Shown piece after piece: positions 46,301 to 59,536 of a stretch of 64,000 bases of DNA. The DNA is from Dichotomocladium elegans (lineage: Eukaryota > Mucoromycota > Mucoromycetes > Mucorales > Lichtheimiaceae): contig JAIXMN010000007.1 of assembly GCA_025716815.1 (NCBI GenBank), positions 761,501 to 825,500 on the forward strand, read 5' to 3'. Position 1 is the first letter of the stretch. Every line of letters starts with the position of its first letter. The notes beneath the pieces were generated by a model that was not told the origin of the DNA, did no database searches, and was given only the letters and a program-made list of their open reading frames with translations. The translations under genes and the position numbers were made by a program.

Positions 46301-46352
46301 AATGGTGAGCAGACGAAATTCGTAAATACAAGCTCTTTAGTTAACCATTACG

Positions 46353-47015
46353 TCAATCACGTTTCACAGCTGTACGGCGGAGCGGGGTCTTGAAGAGCTG
46401 ACCGAGAATCAAGGCGGGCGCGATAAATGTGAAGAGCATGATTGCACAGGTCCAGTAATTGCTCTGTGGATATGGCATACTGAGAATCCGGCCGAGCAGA
46501 ACAGGAAATATCTTTAGATTGACAACATGAATGAGAAGGATAAATGCATTAGCAGCGATTGTTCTTGGGTTGGAGGCCGAGGGCGACGCAAGCGCCAGTA
46601 GGAGACAGAAGAGAAATTCGGCAACCGAGGTTCCAACAGGAAATTTCGACCAAAGCCTGGTGCCGCCGACCACGATATCAGAAAACGGATCCAGGAAGAG
46701 GTCGTGGTTATGAACGAACCAGTCTAAAATCCAGTGCGAGAACGATGCTATAAACCCAGCCATCCGGCTACCAGTAGCCAATCCATAGAGAGCCGAGAGT
46801 AAGAGGGATCCAACCAGACTGTGAGAATAGCTGCAATGGATCACGACGCCAAGCGTGCCGGCCGAGGTGTCAACCGCGAAATCTTCGAGACCGAAAAAAG
46901 CGAGAACGCCAAAAGCAATGTCAAGGAACCCCACGCCAAACGTGAACACCCATGGGGAGGTGTCTGGATAAAACCGCAAAATTACATTGACAAGACCATA
47001 ATGACCGCTATACAT
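46353..47015 (-). CDS. Polytopic membrane protein, possibly membrane metal-dependent hydrolase-like
   Basis: Single frame of 220 residues from the ATG at 47013-47015, with about six hydrophobic segments. The pair YSHSLVGSLLLSALYGLATG and FSHWILDWFVHNHDLFLDP resembles the His/Asp pattern of the YdjM-type membrane-bound metal-dependent hydrolase family (HS.l, then H...D). This is a pattern match only, and the function is unknown. A 5' exon may be missing. Confidence 0.5.
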   Translation of the reverse strand: MYSGHYGLVNVILRFYPDTSPWVFTFGVGFLDIAFGVLAFFGLEDFAVDTSAGTLGVVIHCSYSHSLVGSLLLSALYGLATGSRMAGFIASFSHWILDWFVHNHDLFLDPFSDIVVGGTRLWSKFPVGTSVAEFLFCLLLALASPSASNPRTIAANAFILLIHVVNLKIFPVLLGRILSMPYPQSNYWTCAIMLFTFIAPALILGQLFKTPLRRTAVKRD

Positions 47016-47726
47016 CGCGATATGCACACGTTAGGGACAAAAAGAAAGGAAGTGTAGTCTTTTGTTTTCAAAGAGAATCAACTGGTGCATATTTATATAA
47101 AGCATCCTTGTGGTACAGTGCACATCGCCTTGCAATAATTCATTCTGTACAATTACTAAGCAAAACGGTTGTACCGCGTCTATGGATTATTCGAGATCAG
47201 CATTACTACGCATTATCTATGAGAGCCACTACGTAATGTGTTTGGACGGCACTAAAATTAGTTCGCAGCCGAGGTTGCTAATGTCCACACGATTCAGATT
47301 CAAAGCTTAAAAAGCTACTACATTTTGTTCCAACTACAACAAGACCATGTGCAAGGAACCCATCTGGAGTGACATTGTGCTAGACCTTGCTGGCACTCTT
47401 GCATCAACATTAGCTGTACTATGTCTTCCTGCAGGACAGCAAGAACGAGACTGAAATGGGATGTAAGGTGTTCATTATATCAAAAGGCCACCATTATAAG
47501 CATTCCAAAGCGATTAGTAAAAATTGGCAACGCACATTCCGTAGCGCTCAATAGGAGGAGAGAAACCGTTTGGGGAGGGGGTGGAGAAAGAGTATCAATG
47601 AGCGTGTGAGTGCGTGCAGTGTGTGTGCCTGGACGGATCCCGCTTATTTGTGATGAGTGCCAAAATTTTAAGTCACGCGAAAACAAATTGGACCTTGGCA
47701 GCCAACCTTTACGAGATCATAACATC
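47016..47726. other. Intergenic region
   Basis: Divergent promoter region between the membrane protein and the winged-helix-like gene. Nothing coding was recognised. Confidence 0.35.
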
Positions 47727-48458
47727 ATGGAAGGCGTTGACACCGAACTCAAGGATCTGAACATATGCGATCAGCTTCGTGCGAATTCTTCGTTCATGAA
47801 GATCATGGCAACGTTGTTCCATTATGGAAATCAGTCCATGAATGCTGCTCAATTGGTAATTGCTGTCAGGGCACTCAATTTGCTCCCGCTGAGGTATTTA
47901 TCGCCGCTAATGGTACCCATCCGGATGCATCGGACACAGTTCTTGAAGCATCATGGGTCATGAATGAGTATTACTAAGTATACTGTGACTAATTATGATA
48001 ATAGAGGCGAGACTCCAAAGAGCACCATCCAGGGAATTATCTCTACATCACGCAAAGCAGCCAGAGATCTGCGACAGCCCGATCCGTTTCACATTGACAA
48101 GGACAATTCTGGTCGGCAGGCAAAATACTCTATAGCTGAGACTGTGTTAAATGGAGCCGCAGTGCCTGCGGTTGTGGAGATACCCGATGAGCCCATCATT
48201 CTTAAGCCTGTGGAGCACTCGTCTGCGTACGCGTCTGCCTATGCTGGTCACCTGGGCAAGCGACAACGAAAAATGCCAAAGTTTTATACACCAGAGGCGA
48301 TGCGCAAAGCAAAAAATCGCCGTGCACGGGCGAATAGGTTACGGCGCAAGAAGGAAGGCTTTGAAGGTGCCGAATCAGACACAAACACGGATGTAGATGT
48401 GGACATGGACGATGATTTTGAGTATGTGAAAAATGGGACATTTGCCATAGGCGAGTGA
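47727..48458 (+). CDS. Gds1/HARE-HTH-like winged-helix nuclear protein (putative)
   Basis: Two exons, 47727-47893 and 48005-48458, giving 206 residues. Residues about 20-105 (MKIMATLFHYGNQSMNAAQL, then a segment ending LNLLPL before the intron, RGETPKSTIQGIISTSRK, FHIDKD and KYSIAE) follow the helix-turn-helix pattern of Gds1/HARE-HTH-type domains, where RGKTP-like residues precede the recognition helix. A basic stretch (KAKNRRARANRLRRKKEG) at about 160-177 may be a nuclear localisation signal, followed by an acidic tail. Such domains are found in DNA-binding or chromatin proteins; the role here is inference. Confidence 0.5.
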
Positions 48459-48543
48459 GGTGGTGGTGGTGGTGATGGGAGTGGAAGCAGGTAGCAAACA
48501 ACAGGAATAGACTATGAACTGACCACGTTTCGAAATTAGCTTC

Positions 48544-50421
48544 ATGTCCATGGATTCTTCAGAGGAAGACGATTCACAAACAAATGCACTTGCGGAGGAA
48601 GACACAATAAGCGGTTATTCGCTTGTTTACGCACCACCACCCAGCATCGAGGCAGAATACATTGACCCAATTAACTTTGAGGAGTATCCGGTTGCTTCGT
48701 ATTTTGCTATTGCACAGCAAAAGGGCTATTCCTACCCACGATTTCGATCGCACGAAAAAGTCAAGATTCCCAAAGTCAACTGCGAAGACAAGTTCCGTGT
48801 GGCTGATATCGTATCGGAAAGCTCGAAGCAGGTGGTCGGTCGCATGTTCATATTAGCAGATGGCCACGGAGGTCGCGGATGTTCCGAATTTTTCGTACGG
48901 AAGACACCTGCGGCAGTGCAGAAATTGTGTAGCTCTTACGATCCTGAGAAATTTGACAGCAAACAGATCCAGAAGAGCTTTGAGAAGGACATCAAGCGGA
49001 TGGTGGAAGCGTTAGATACGGAATATCTGACGCTAAAACGGATACAGCTCGGGCGGTTCAACCAGCAGCAACAGCAGCAGCAACAACAACAACAACACAA
49101 TACACAAGAGAGTGCTGGTGGGAGTACACCATCCGCATCCGAAGAAGGCGATAATGATGGCTGCACGCTAATTATCAACATCTTCTTCGGCAATTGGATG
49201 ATCAATGTCAACGTAGGCGACTCCCGATCCGTATTAATATCAGCGCCTGACCCAGCGTCGTCGCCCCCCAAGTCTGCGGAGGAGCTTAGCAAACAGCAGC
49301 CGTATGTTTTCGGGTTTGATAACGACTACAAGATGGACGTCGTGTTCGCATCACAGGACCACAAGCCTTACCTGGAGCATCTGGCGCGTGAGATTCTGGA
49401 GAACGGTGGCGAGTTTATAGACTCCGTACAAGACCGTGTGATCCGTGTAGATTTAGACAAGCTCCGGGAGGATGGGAACCGACAAACAAAACGCGTAGCT
49501 CTCAAGAATGCGCGCATCCGACCAAAAGGCTATCACAGCAACAATCATAACAGCAATAATGACCAGCTTAACGAGGACATCAACCAAGGTGGGTTTGCAG
49601 CTCAAAGCGCAGTGCGAACTACGGCAAATCAATTCATTGGCAAGATACGTTCACGGGATGAGCGTGTTCCTTCTTTAAACGTGGCGCGGTCTTGCGGCGA
49701 CCTTGATTTCAAGATGGATCCTGATCGGAAGATCATCTCGTGTGAGCCCGATGTGTCGTTCTTCCGAATAGCAGACGAGTATAAACACCCTCTGTCTGAG
49801 AATACAATCCTATCATCTAGTCTACACAAGGAGAAGCGGCGACACTTTTTGTTCATGAGTACAGATGGGATGTTTGATTATATGTATGAAGAGACTGCAG
49901 AGCGCCAGAACAGGGCAGTTGCCAAGGTCTTGGGCCCAATGATCGAAGAAGGTGAGAAGATTGGACAGATGACGCTCGAAGAAGAACAACGCGGGGGAGA
50001 AACGATTGAACACAACCCATCGCCGAAGCCGGAAGAGGGTACCGACCCGATTGCGGTCGAGAGCAATGATAAGAACGAGAGCAGCAGCAATAGCGGTGAT
50101 ACCAACAGCAATTCAAAGGTAAAAGAAAACTCGGAATCACCAGCATCAGGGAAAAAAGAAGAAGGCGAACAGATGGTCGTCGAGTCATCAGCACCAGCAG
50201 CTGTTGAGCAGGAGCAACCCCAAGAGCCTGAGCAAACACCCCCACCTGTGCCGCGCTTGTTCCGCGAAATAAGCGAGGAAGACATGAAGACACGCGAAAC
50301 TCGAGAGCGCACTTTGGTGCATGCGGCGCGCTTTTTCGCAAACAGGGAGGGTGTCCATGGGTTCTTCTCATCTACTCTCCAGGACTACGATGATTGTACT
50401 ATAGTGCTCATTGAAATTTGA
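48544..50421 (+). CDS. PP2C-family (PPM) phosphatase-like protein with large inserts
   Basis: A single 625-residue frame. PPM landmarks: VGRMFILADGHGGRGCSEFF near residue 100, a GDSRSVLIS block near 225, SLNVARSCGDLDFK near 380, FLFMSTDGMFDYM near 440, and DYDDCTIVLIEI at the very end. Inserts interrupt the fold: a polyQ run (about residues 175-186) and a long acidic, Ser/Pro-rich stretch (about 485-575) between the STDG motif and the final strand. The second metal Asp (STDG) and the C-terminal DD are kept, so activity is plausible. It only 83 bp downstream of the preceding same-strand gene. Target unknown. Confidence 0.8.
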   Translation: MSMDSSEEDDSQTNALAEEDTISGYSLVYAPPPSIEAEYIDPINFEEYPVASYFAIAQQKGYSYPRFRSHEKVKIPKVNCEDKFRVADIVSESSKQVVGRMFILADGHGGRGCSEFFVRKTPAAVQKLCSSYDPEKFDSKQIQKSFEKDIKRMVEALDTEYLTLKRIQLGRFNQQQQQQQQQQQHNTQESAGGSTPSASEEGDNDGCTLIINIFFGNWMINVNVGDSRSVLISAPDPASSPPKSAEELSKQQPYVFGFDNDYKMDVVFASQDHKPYLEHLAREILENGGEFIDSVQDRVIRVDLDKLREDGNRQTKRVALKNARIRPKGYHSNNHNSNNDQLNEDINQGGFAAQSAVRTTANQFIGKIRSRDERVPSLNVARSCGDLDFKMDPDRKIISCEPDVSFFRIADEYKHPLSENTILSSSLHKEKRRHFLFMSTDGMFDYMYEETAERQNRAVAKVLGPMIEEGEKIGQMTLEEEQRGGETIEHNPSPKPEEGTDPIAVESNDKNESSSNSGDTNSNSKVKENSESPASGKKEEGEQMVVESSAPAAVEQEQPQEPEQTPPPVPRLFREISEEDMKTRETRERTLVHAARFFANREGVHGFFSSTLQDYDDCTIVLIEI

Positions 50422-51925
<1,504 letters not shown>

Positions 51926-52443
51926 AACAAATAAATATATATTTCAGGGAAGCAAGCGCCCCATTGTTAACGATCCCTTCACCTTTTTGGTGTTGATCAA
52001 CGTTTCCTCTTGGTCTGGGATTTCACATGTTGCTGTTAGAATAAAGTTATTATGGCAACTTGTTTTCCACATGGCTACCATTTGCATAAGACAACCATGA
52101 TTAAATACAGACTCTCCTCCTTCCTTGGGCGGACTGTTCTCTCTCGGTCGCTCTCTCTCTCTCTCTCTCGCTTGTTATGTGTAACACCATGCATCTTCAC
52201 ATGTCTTTTAAGCAAGCCAAAGACAGGCGTGATTATTTGACTCTCTACACTCGCTGTCCGTCACCCGCTCTCTCTCTCCTCTTCTTTTCTTATATCTACT
52301 TGGGACTTTTTCTTCCTTCGCTTCCTTTGCTGCATAATGTCACACCAGCATTCTCGTGGTAAGTCGCGCGCATGTCCGCGATTTGCAAGTCCTGACGTGT
52401 TGAGTAACATGCATACCGCAAAGATGAATCTCACCTTGACCGT
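51926..52443. other. Intergenic region with CT microsatellite
   Basis: 3' region of DPM1 and leader of the bHLH gene. A CT/TC repeat lies at about 52140-52170. No gene. Confidence 0.35.
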
Positions 52444-53530
52444 ATGAACAACAATCTCTTCTCCGATGCCGAACAAAAGCAACTTCAAAGCTTTCTCGAC
52501 AACTTCACTGAAAAGCAAACGCCACGTGAGTTCTCCTGCCCCCTTTCCCCTGTTCGAAACCATCCATGTATATTTATCTATTTTCGTATGCACATATCTC
52601 ATCGCAGCAGCACCAGCACCAGCACCAGTAGCATCAGCAGCACCAATGCCGGTGATGCTCTCCTCGCCTTATAATGCATTCTCGGGAGGTCAAATCAGTG
52701 TGCTACCGTTACCTGAAGACCATACGGGTTCATCGTCATCGAGTGGCGGATTCGCTAGTCATGGGGGCAATGGGTCCTCCTCGTCCGCTGACGGCGGGGC
52801 AAGCGCCGGCGCCGGCGCCGGCGCCGGCAGCAGCATCAGCAGTAGCAACAACAGCGGGAGCGGGAGTAGCGGCAATCGACAGTCGATGGCGGGACGAGGG
52901 AAGGTAGAAAAGCGGAAATACCGTGCTGGACACAGCGAAACTTCGCGGTCAACGTCGCCGTCGTCGTCATCATCGCCTAGTCCAGCTGTGCGGTCCGGAC
53001 GTGGCCGTAAACCTCCCCACGAGCTTTTGAGCGAAGCTCAAAAGAAAGCAAATCACATCGCATCCGAGCAGAAGCGGCGGGCCAATATTCGGATAGGCTT
53101 TGACCAGCTCGTCGATATTGTCCCCACGCTCACACATTCCCACCGGAGTGAATCTGTCATCTTGCACAAGTGTATGTGAAAAAAAGTAAAAAAAAAAAAA
53201 AACGCATCGCATCTTACGAGGAGAAACAAAACTATAGCTGCAGACTATATTCGACAGCTGGTCAATACAAAAAACACGCTCAGGGAACGTGTACGAGAAC
53301 TTCAGACGGCTTTGGGCGATATGTAAGTTTGAAACAAAAAAAGACAAGTCGATAGAAGTGTATTGACATTCCCGGGGGCGGGGTGTGTTCTAGGCCTGAT
53401 GAAGACGTAAGCTTGATGCACTATAAGAGGATGAAGAAGGGTGGGGGAATAGAAAACGATCCATGTGTGCTTACAACCAAGATATCCTTCCCTTTAGAGT
53501 TCAGAAGGAGAGATGGACTATCCATTCTAG
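52444..53530 (+). CDS. Basic helix-loop-helix transcription factor
   Basis: Five exons: 52444-52525, 52608-53171, 53238-53322, 53394-53406 (13 nt) and 53498-53530, giving 258 residues. The basic region KKANHIASEQKRRANIRIGF has the His-Glu-Arg/Arg residues that contact E-box DNA, helix 2 is SADYIRQLVNT, and a short leucine-zipper-like extension follows. Between residues 30 and 160 the protein is Ala/Pro-, Gly- and Ser-rich low complexity. Exons 4 and 5 were inferred from phase and give a plausible acidic end (PDEDSSEGEMDYPF). Closest in style to fungal bHLH regulators of phospholipid, phosphate or sterol genes; the target set is unknown. Confidence 0.75.
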
Positions 53531-53713
53531 AGAAGAGAAAAAAAAATTATTTTTTTGTCACTCCCATTGTAAACACGCGCACTCCATATATATACAATGC
53601 ATATTTAGAGGAGTTCCTCAAGACCTTGTATCGTTGTATTTTATTTTTTATAAAAGACATAAAGCTGCGTCCAGCAAGACATCTTTTTTTTTTCAGAAGG
53701 AATAGTGTTTTAT

Positions 53714-54851
53714 TTAACCATGAATAGGCTTTGACTCGAATTTGCCTTCGGTGGCCTTAGCAGCCATTGCACAGAGATTTTCATAAGGAACCTCGAGGCT
53801 CTTAGGGAGCTGTGACTTGAAGGAATCTGCGGCCATCCAGTCCAAGCCGTGCTGGAAGATGGTAGCAGCGCGGTGATGGCCACCTTCAATGGTACCCATG
53901 GACGCGTGCAGTGTAGCGCGCTTATTCGCCTTGAAGTATGCAGCGCGGTGGAGGATGTTATTGTCGTAAAAGACAGTCTGGCCAGGCTTGAGATGGACCT
54001 GGAGTTGGCCAGGCATCGCGTGTGTCTTTGGATCATTGATCGTCAGGTCACGCTCGGCCTCGGTGCGGACCCTTCTGTGCGACTTGGGCACTACAAATAG
54101 GCAGGCATCGTCATACAACGCGCTATAGCAAAAAGGAGGGCGGGGAGGTGTTACATTCGATTAAGATGTGTCTCTCTCTCTCTTTATGTGCACCCCACAC
54201 TTACGTGTTCCACTGTGTGCCATAATGCGGGATCTTTAATTTCTCCGCCTCATCCTCTGGAAGCGTCTCAACCGGCACGGCATCCCGATGCCACGTCAAG
54301 TCAAAATCAGATTCCTCGGGATTGATGAGGAGATTGAACAGTTCTGGAAAAAGCACAGTCAGTAAGTTCACTCTCTACTACCACCCCATCTCTCCGGGGC
54401 GAGAGAGAGAGAGACCGTCAGTCTTGCTTACCAAACTGAAGCTTGTCAGCGCTCGTGCCGAGAAGCTGGCACACAGCCTCGATCAACTTTGCAGAGCCGT
54501 ACCATTCAGCAAAGATGGGCTCCTGCAACTCCGGGTGGAGAAGATGCTGGACACCCCACACCTATAAAAGGATGCATCCCGGTCAACGCGCTTTTTTTCT
54601 TCTCTTGATACTATTCGCCGCATGTGGAAGGGGGAGGAAATGCTTACATCGGTGCCTTCAGTCCATGGTGGAAATTGGGTACCCACCAAACGTCGATATT
54701 TCCATTCGCCCTTGCGTGCCTTCGCGACGACGCGATCGCAGGCAGCCTTCAAGGCCTCCAGCTTGTCTTGTGGAATCAGGCCATCCACAATCACATAGCC
54801 ATTTTCCTTGAGCGCTTGGTCAATGGGAATATTATTGATGTCAGTCAACAT
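53714..54851 (-). CDS. Phytanoyl-CoA dioxygenase (PhyH) family oxygenase
   Basis: Four exons: 54648-54851, 54432-54561, 54205-54343 and 53714-54122, giving 293 residues. An Fe(II)/2-oxoglutarate oxygenase with the iron triad visible: HRD in LTWHRDAVP and a distal His in NNILHRAAY; the Arg of KRATLHAS is a candidate 2-oxoglutarate ligand. The N-terminus (LKENGYVIVDGLIP) is typical of the PhyH superfamily. No peroxisomal PTS1 is seen at the C-terminus (KPIHG). Substrate is unknown. It is convergent with the bHLH gene, leaving about 180 bp between stops. Confidence 0.85.
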
Positions 54852-55141
54852 AGTTATACAAATCGATAGAGAGTGAAAGAGAGAAAGAGAGAGAGAAAAA
54901 AAAAAAGGGAACAAGAGATAAATAACAAATCAAGGGATGAATTGTTTTCAGGGTTCAGCTCAAATTTCAGGGTGTACTCCGCTGTTCCCACGGTTCGATT
55001 ACATCAGCATTCCCCGTTGCACATCTATGGTACACTCATGACCACACAGATAAGCGATTCTTGTCTTTCTTTCTTACCCTTATTTTTATGGTTTCGTAAA
55101 GAAAATGGAGTATTTACAAGAATAACATTATCTATTTCTAA

Positions 55142-56512
55142 TTAAGAGCGGTAATCACCATTAATGGTAACATATTCGTGACTGAGATCGCATGTCCAGA
55201 ATTTGGTTTCGCTATCACCAAGGCCAAGGTCGACTTCAATGGTCAGATCCTCAAATTTCAGAATCTCCGAAGCTCGGTCTTCATTCACCACCTCAGGTTC
55301 ACCAGTCACCATCAGCTTGAGCTTTTCAGACCCGTCAGCTGGAACAAAGTTCACGCTGACCTTGGTCGGGTCCACAAAAATACCACTGTGTCCCAAACTA
55401 GCGCAGATACGGCCCCAGTTGGCATCCTGGCCGTACAGCGCCGTCTTCACCAGCATCGACGTCGAGATATGGGATGCTGCCTTCTTGGCGTCTTCAAATG
55501 ATTTGGCGCCCTAATTACAACGTCAGTATGTCGCGCGCGCATGCGTGCACGCTCTCCTCTCACACACTCTTACCTTAACGTGGATGGTTACAAACTTGGT
55601 GGCGCCCTCACCGTCACGAACAACTAACTGGGCAAGATCGGCAGCAAAGGCCGTCAGCTGGTCTCGGAAGATCTCGTACGCAGGACCTTCCTTCTCGATG
55701 CGGACGCCACTTGCGCCGTTGGCTAAGACAGCAATGGTATCGTTGGTGCTCATATCACCATCGATGCTGATCGAATTGAAGCTGCGGTCAGCAGCGTACT
55801 TGAGCGCCTTGTTGAGGAGCTCGGGAGTCACGTGGGCGTCGGTGACCATGAAACCGAGGAGCGTTGCCATGTTCGGATGGATCATGCCTGCGCCCTTGGC
55901 GATGCCTGCCATTGTGACCTTGCTGTTGTTGAGCTCAAACTGACCGGTGCGGAGCTTGGGGAACGTATCGGTTGTCATGAATGCCTCGGCGCACTTGAAC
56001 CAGCCATCCTCGTGCTCGGGCGAGAGAACCGTGTACGCGTGCCGGATGCCAGCCTCGATTTTTTCGATTGGCAGCTGCTGGCCAATCACACCCGTCGACA
56101 TGGTCAGCGCACTCAGCGGGTGCTCCACAAGCTTGTCTACCGTCTCACGCATCCGCTTGGCATTTTCGAGACCCTGTTGACCCGTCACTGCGTTGGCGCA
56201 CCCCGAATTGGTCACCACCGCATACAGCTTGTCGCTGTTGGCGTCGAGCGTCGCCTTGCTCACAAGCACAGGAGCAGCCTTGAATGCATTCGTCGTGAAC
56301 ACAGCTGCGCCGGAGCAAGGGCGATCAGAGACTACAAGCGCAATATCCTTCTTGCCATTCTTCTTGATGCCGGCATGAACACCGGTGGCCTTGAACCCGA
56401 TCGGGTAAGTACCATTCGTGGCAATGAGAGCCTGTTTATTGGCGGGCAGGTGCGAATACGTGCTCGAGTAGCGGAGGAACTGTTTATGAAGACCGGCAGA
56501 GGCTCGGAACAT
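55142..56512 (-). CDS. Arginine biosynthesis bifunctional protein ArgJ (glutamate N-acetyltransferase / ornithine acetyltransferase), mitochondrial
   Basis: Two exons, 55574-56512 and 55142-55510, giving 435 residues. The family hallmark [16 protein letters not shown] contains the Ala-Thr bond where the precursor cuts itself into alpha and beta chains, the Thr becoming the nucleophile. Other conserved parts: [31 protein letters not shown] and [11 protein letters not shown]. It recycles acetyl groups from N-acetylornithine to glutamate in the cyclic arginine pathway. The first 20 residues are Arg/Ser-rich without acidic residues, fitting a mitochondrial presequence; the fungal enzyme (yeast Arg7) is in the matrix. 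Confidence 0.95.
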
Positions 56513-57028
56513 GCTTGGTGCAGGTAGATAAAAAAAACAAGGGAAGAAGTACGCATCACGTCTCCGGTTATATAATCTTTTTGATGGTCTGAGGTAAAAA
56601 TAAATAAATAAATTTGCTCTTTCAATGATGAGTCACATTGAACACTTCCCCACCCCCAACCCCCACCCGCCTGAAAGGATTATATCCTGCAGAGGGCCTC
56701 AGTCTTTGCAAGCCTTAAGTGCTTGGACCTGCTCAACATGTCAGCAAACTATACGGCCGCATGTCTAACATACTTTTGGGGTTCGCTAGCAGGCATTACT
56801 CCATTTTTCGCAATAATAGCGCGGTTAATAGACTCTTTTTTTTTTTAATTGACTCATGAGGGGGAAAAACGGCTATCTATCTATGCCTGCAGTAACCCAA
56901 GTTTTTCTTTGGCGTTGGCTAGTCACGAAATGTTTTAAGGGTGCGGCATAAAGCAGAATGCCCTGTCGGGTGTCGCAAAGGATCCACCTGTTCCTCCGCT
57001 CCCTTTTCTCATTTTATTCATTAAAATA
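56513..57028. other. Divergent promoter region of ArgJ and MIS12
   Basis: Contains poly-C/G and poly-T runs (about 56650-56670 and 56837-56847). No gene was recognised. Confidence 0.35.
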
Positions 57029-58075
57029 ATGGCATTAAGAGAATCGAACTCGGGATTTAATCCTAATACATACCCAAGACGATCAACCTCGCGCATCTAC
57101 AATGACATGGAGTTTCTTGCTGAACATTTTGGATTCCTCCCTGTCGAGATGTTGGATGAGCTTTACAATGGCTACAATATGGTGTGCTACAGATTCATCG
57201 ATGCACTTGAAGATTTCTTAAAATCCTATTCCACCCTGAAATCACTTGATTATGAAGAGGTACGGATGCAGCAGTCTCTGTCGTTCGTCTCTTTCAGTGC
57301 GTGTACCTTACTGCTTCGTACAACAGAATCTCAAAGAATTCGAAATCAATGTTGAGAAAACGCTTGACAAATATTTCAACATATTCCAAAAATACGTTTT
57401 CGACCATATTCTACGACTACCGAGAAATAAACCTCTGCAATTGGATCATTATCAGGTAAAGTAGTATGCGTTATAAAACAACAACATCATCATCATCATT
57501 GGTCGCCATATACATTATTACCAACACGCCTTGTCCTCTAAAAGGGCTTGGATTTGATGTGCACGGATGAACAAGAAGATTTGGTTGATCAAGAGCTGGC
57601 CAAGGCGCGACGAAGCCTCATGTCGGTACGTGTTCGCTTTTCTTCTAAAAAAGGGTCTTGTTAGATTAACATCACCCTATAGCAAAAAGCATTTCGTCAC
57701 ATCCTTCGGAACAAGTTAACAAAGCTCGACCAAGAGATGGCAATGGCCTCCGTTAAGGAACAACTCATACTGTCTTGGCTTCAGATTGCCCGTGACAATA
57801 ACGGTAAAGCATCCATGTTGTATTCTTTGCTAGCGACTGTTTGCTGATTTACCTCCGCATTAGTATACCCTGTTCACGACTCTGCGCGGTTCGTTGCGGA
57901 GCAAGCAGAGCGATTACGAAAAACCATCTTAGAGGTCATCCAAAGGATAAGAGAGACGGGGGCTTTTGAGAAACTCACCTCACCGGACGAGAGGACGCAG
58001 CACATTCTCAACACCGTCCAGTTGCAACTCAATGCTTACAGACACAATCATCATCTGAATATTCAAGGACAATGA
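57029..58075 (+). CDS. MIS12: Kinetochore protein Mis12 (Mtw1)
   Basis: Five exons: 57029-57259, 57327-57455, 57545-57625, 57683-57803 and 57864-58075, giving 257 residues. The N-terminal block FLAEHFGFLPVEMLDELYNG, followed by NMVCYRFIDALEDFL, is the Mis12 head signature, and the rest is largely helical and coiled coil. Mis12 is the core of the MIND/Mis12 complex that links centromeric chromatin to the Ndc80 microtubule-binding complex. Length is normal for fungal Mtw1/Mis12. Confidence 0.88.
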
Positions 58076-58417
58076 GCAGGGACAAACCACTAATTGATTC
58101 ATCCTCATTCACACATATTTTTGTACCTTTTATAAAACAAGGAATAATGTTAATACCATCCACATCAGCCTTGGCAAAGAATTTAATCGCATAAACAGGT
58201 GGGGGGGGAGTGTGAAAGGGGAGAAAAATTGCTCTTATGCTGTGCCAGGGCGCTCATCCAATGGAATTGGCTCTAGGCTGTGCTACGGCCCTGATATTTG
58301 ACCACACATAGCTCGCCAGCACAGTCTGTTAGGTTTCTAGACAAATTACCGGTATCTCAGCTCAATCTTGCCATCTCCCTTCTTCGTTTCCTCCCTCACC
58401 CACCTAAAGTAAACCTA

Positions 58418-59536
58418 ATGCTGCGATTCACTGCATGTGTCGCCGGCATCTATATCTGCTTCTTGACCTGGGGTGTGGTACAAGAGCGAGTGAGCACCAC
58501 GCCTTACGGGGACGGCAACAAACCGGAAAAGTTTCGTTTCTTTGTCTTTCTTAACCTCATCCAATCGGTGATTGCAGCGATTGTCTCATTCTTATACATC
58601 AAATTCACCGGCCGACACCTCAATGTCACGACGATCCCTCGATCTCTCTATCTCAAATACGGCCAAGTAGCGTTTCTCAATTGCATCGGCTCGCCCTTTG
58701 GATACGCTGCCCTGAAGCACATTGACTACCCGACCATGATTCTCGGCAAATCGTGCAAATTGATTCCGGTGATGCTCATGAACTTTTTGTTTTATCGACG
58801 CAAGTTTCCACTGTACAAGAACATTTGTGTCGTGTTGATCACAGTGGGTGTGTCGATGTTTATGCTCTACCACAATGTCGAAGACGGCAGTAGCAGCAAG
58901 AAAGGAGCCGCAACCAGCTCGCTGTGGGGCTTGTTTTTGCTGACAACGAATCTGTCGATTGATGGATTGACGAATGCGACGCAGGACGAGATTTTTCACC
59001 GGTTTGGGCGTCGTGTGAGCGGGCAACACATGATGTTCTTCATGAACGCGATTGGGTCAGTGTACATGGCCTTGTATCTTGTGCTCAACCCATACAACAA
59101 TGAACTGTGGCGGGCCATTCAGTTCTGTCAAACACATCCAGCAGTGGTTGGGGACGTGCTTCTCTTTGGCCTTTGCGGCGCACTCGGCCAGCTGTTCATT
59201 TTTTATACGCTCCAGGAATATGGCAGTCTGCGTCTCGTCACCGTCACCGTCACCCGCAAGCTATTCACAATGCTTCTCAGCATCTTCTGGTTCGACCATC
59301 GGCTTACACTCGGCCAATGGTTCGGTGTCTTGTTGGTGTTCCTTGGTAAGCAATAGAAGTTGATCACGGGGTGGGGGAAGGAGCATACTCATTGTCTTCC
59401 GCATGTAGCCATTGGTATTGAAGCATATATCAAAAAACAAGAGTCGTCAAAAAAAAGGGCGTTCAAGGAATCGTCCATAGACGAGAAAAAGAGCATAGCT
59501 GCAGCTGACAAGTTTGTTGCTGCAAAAGCAGAATAG
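58418..59536 (+). CDS. HUT1: ER nucleotide-sugar transporter Hut1 (SLC35B1 type)
   Basis: Two exons, 58418-59345 and 59409-59536, giving 351 residues with about ten hydrophobic helices. The start LRFTACVAGIYICFLTWGVV then QERVSTT, and the blocks SPFGYAALKHIDYPTMILGK, NLSIDGLTNATQDEIF and TLQEYGSLRLVTVTVTRK are characteristic of Hut1/SLC35B1. The family was described as a UDP-galactose transporter and, in animals, as an ER ATP/ADP exchanger, so substrate is open. The C-terminus is Lys-rich. The ATG at 58418-58420 was used; the open frame upstream starts with TTG. Confidence 0.92.

Noticed and set aside
55832..56527. 231-codon plus-strand frame
   Set aside because: Antisense shadow of the ArgJ coding exon.
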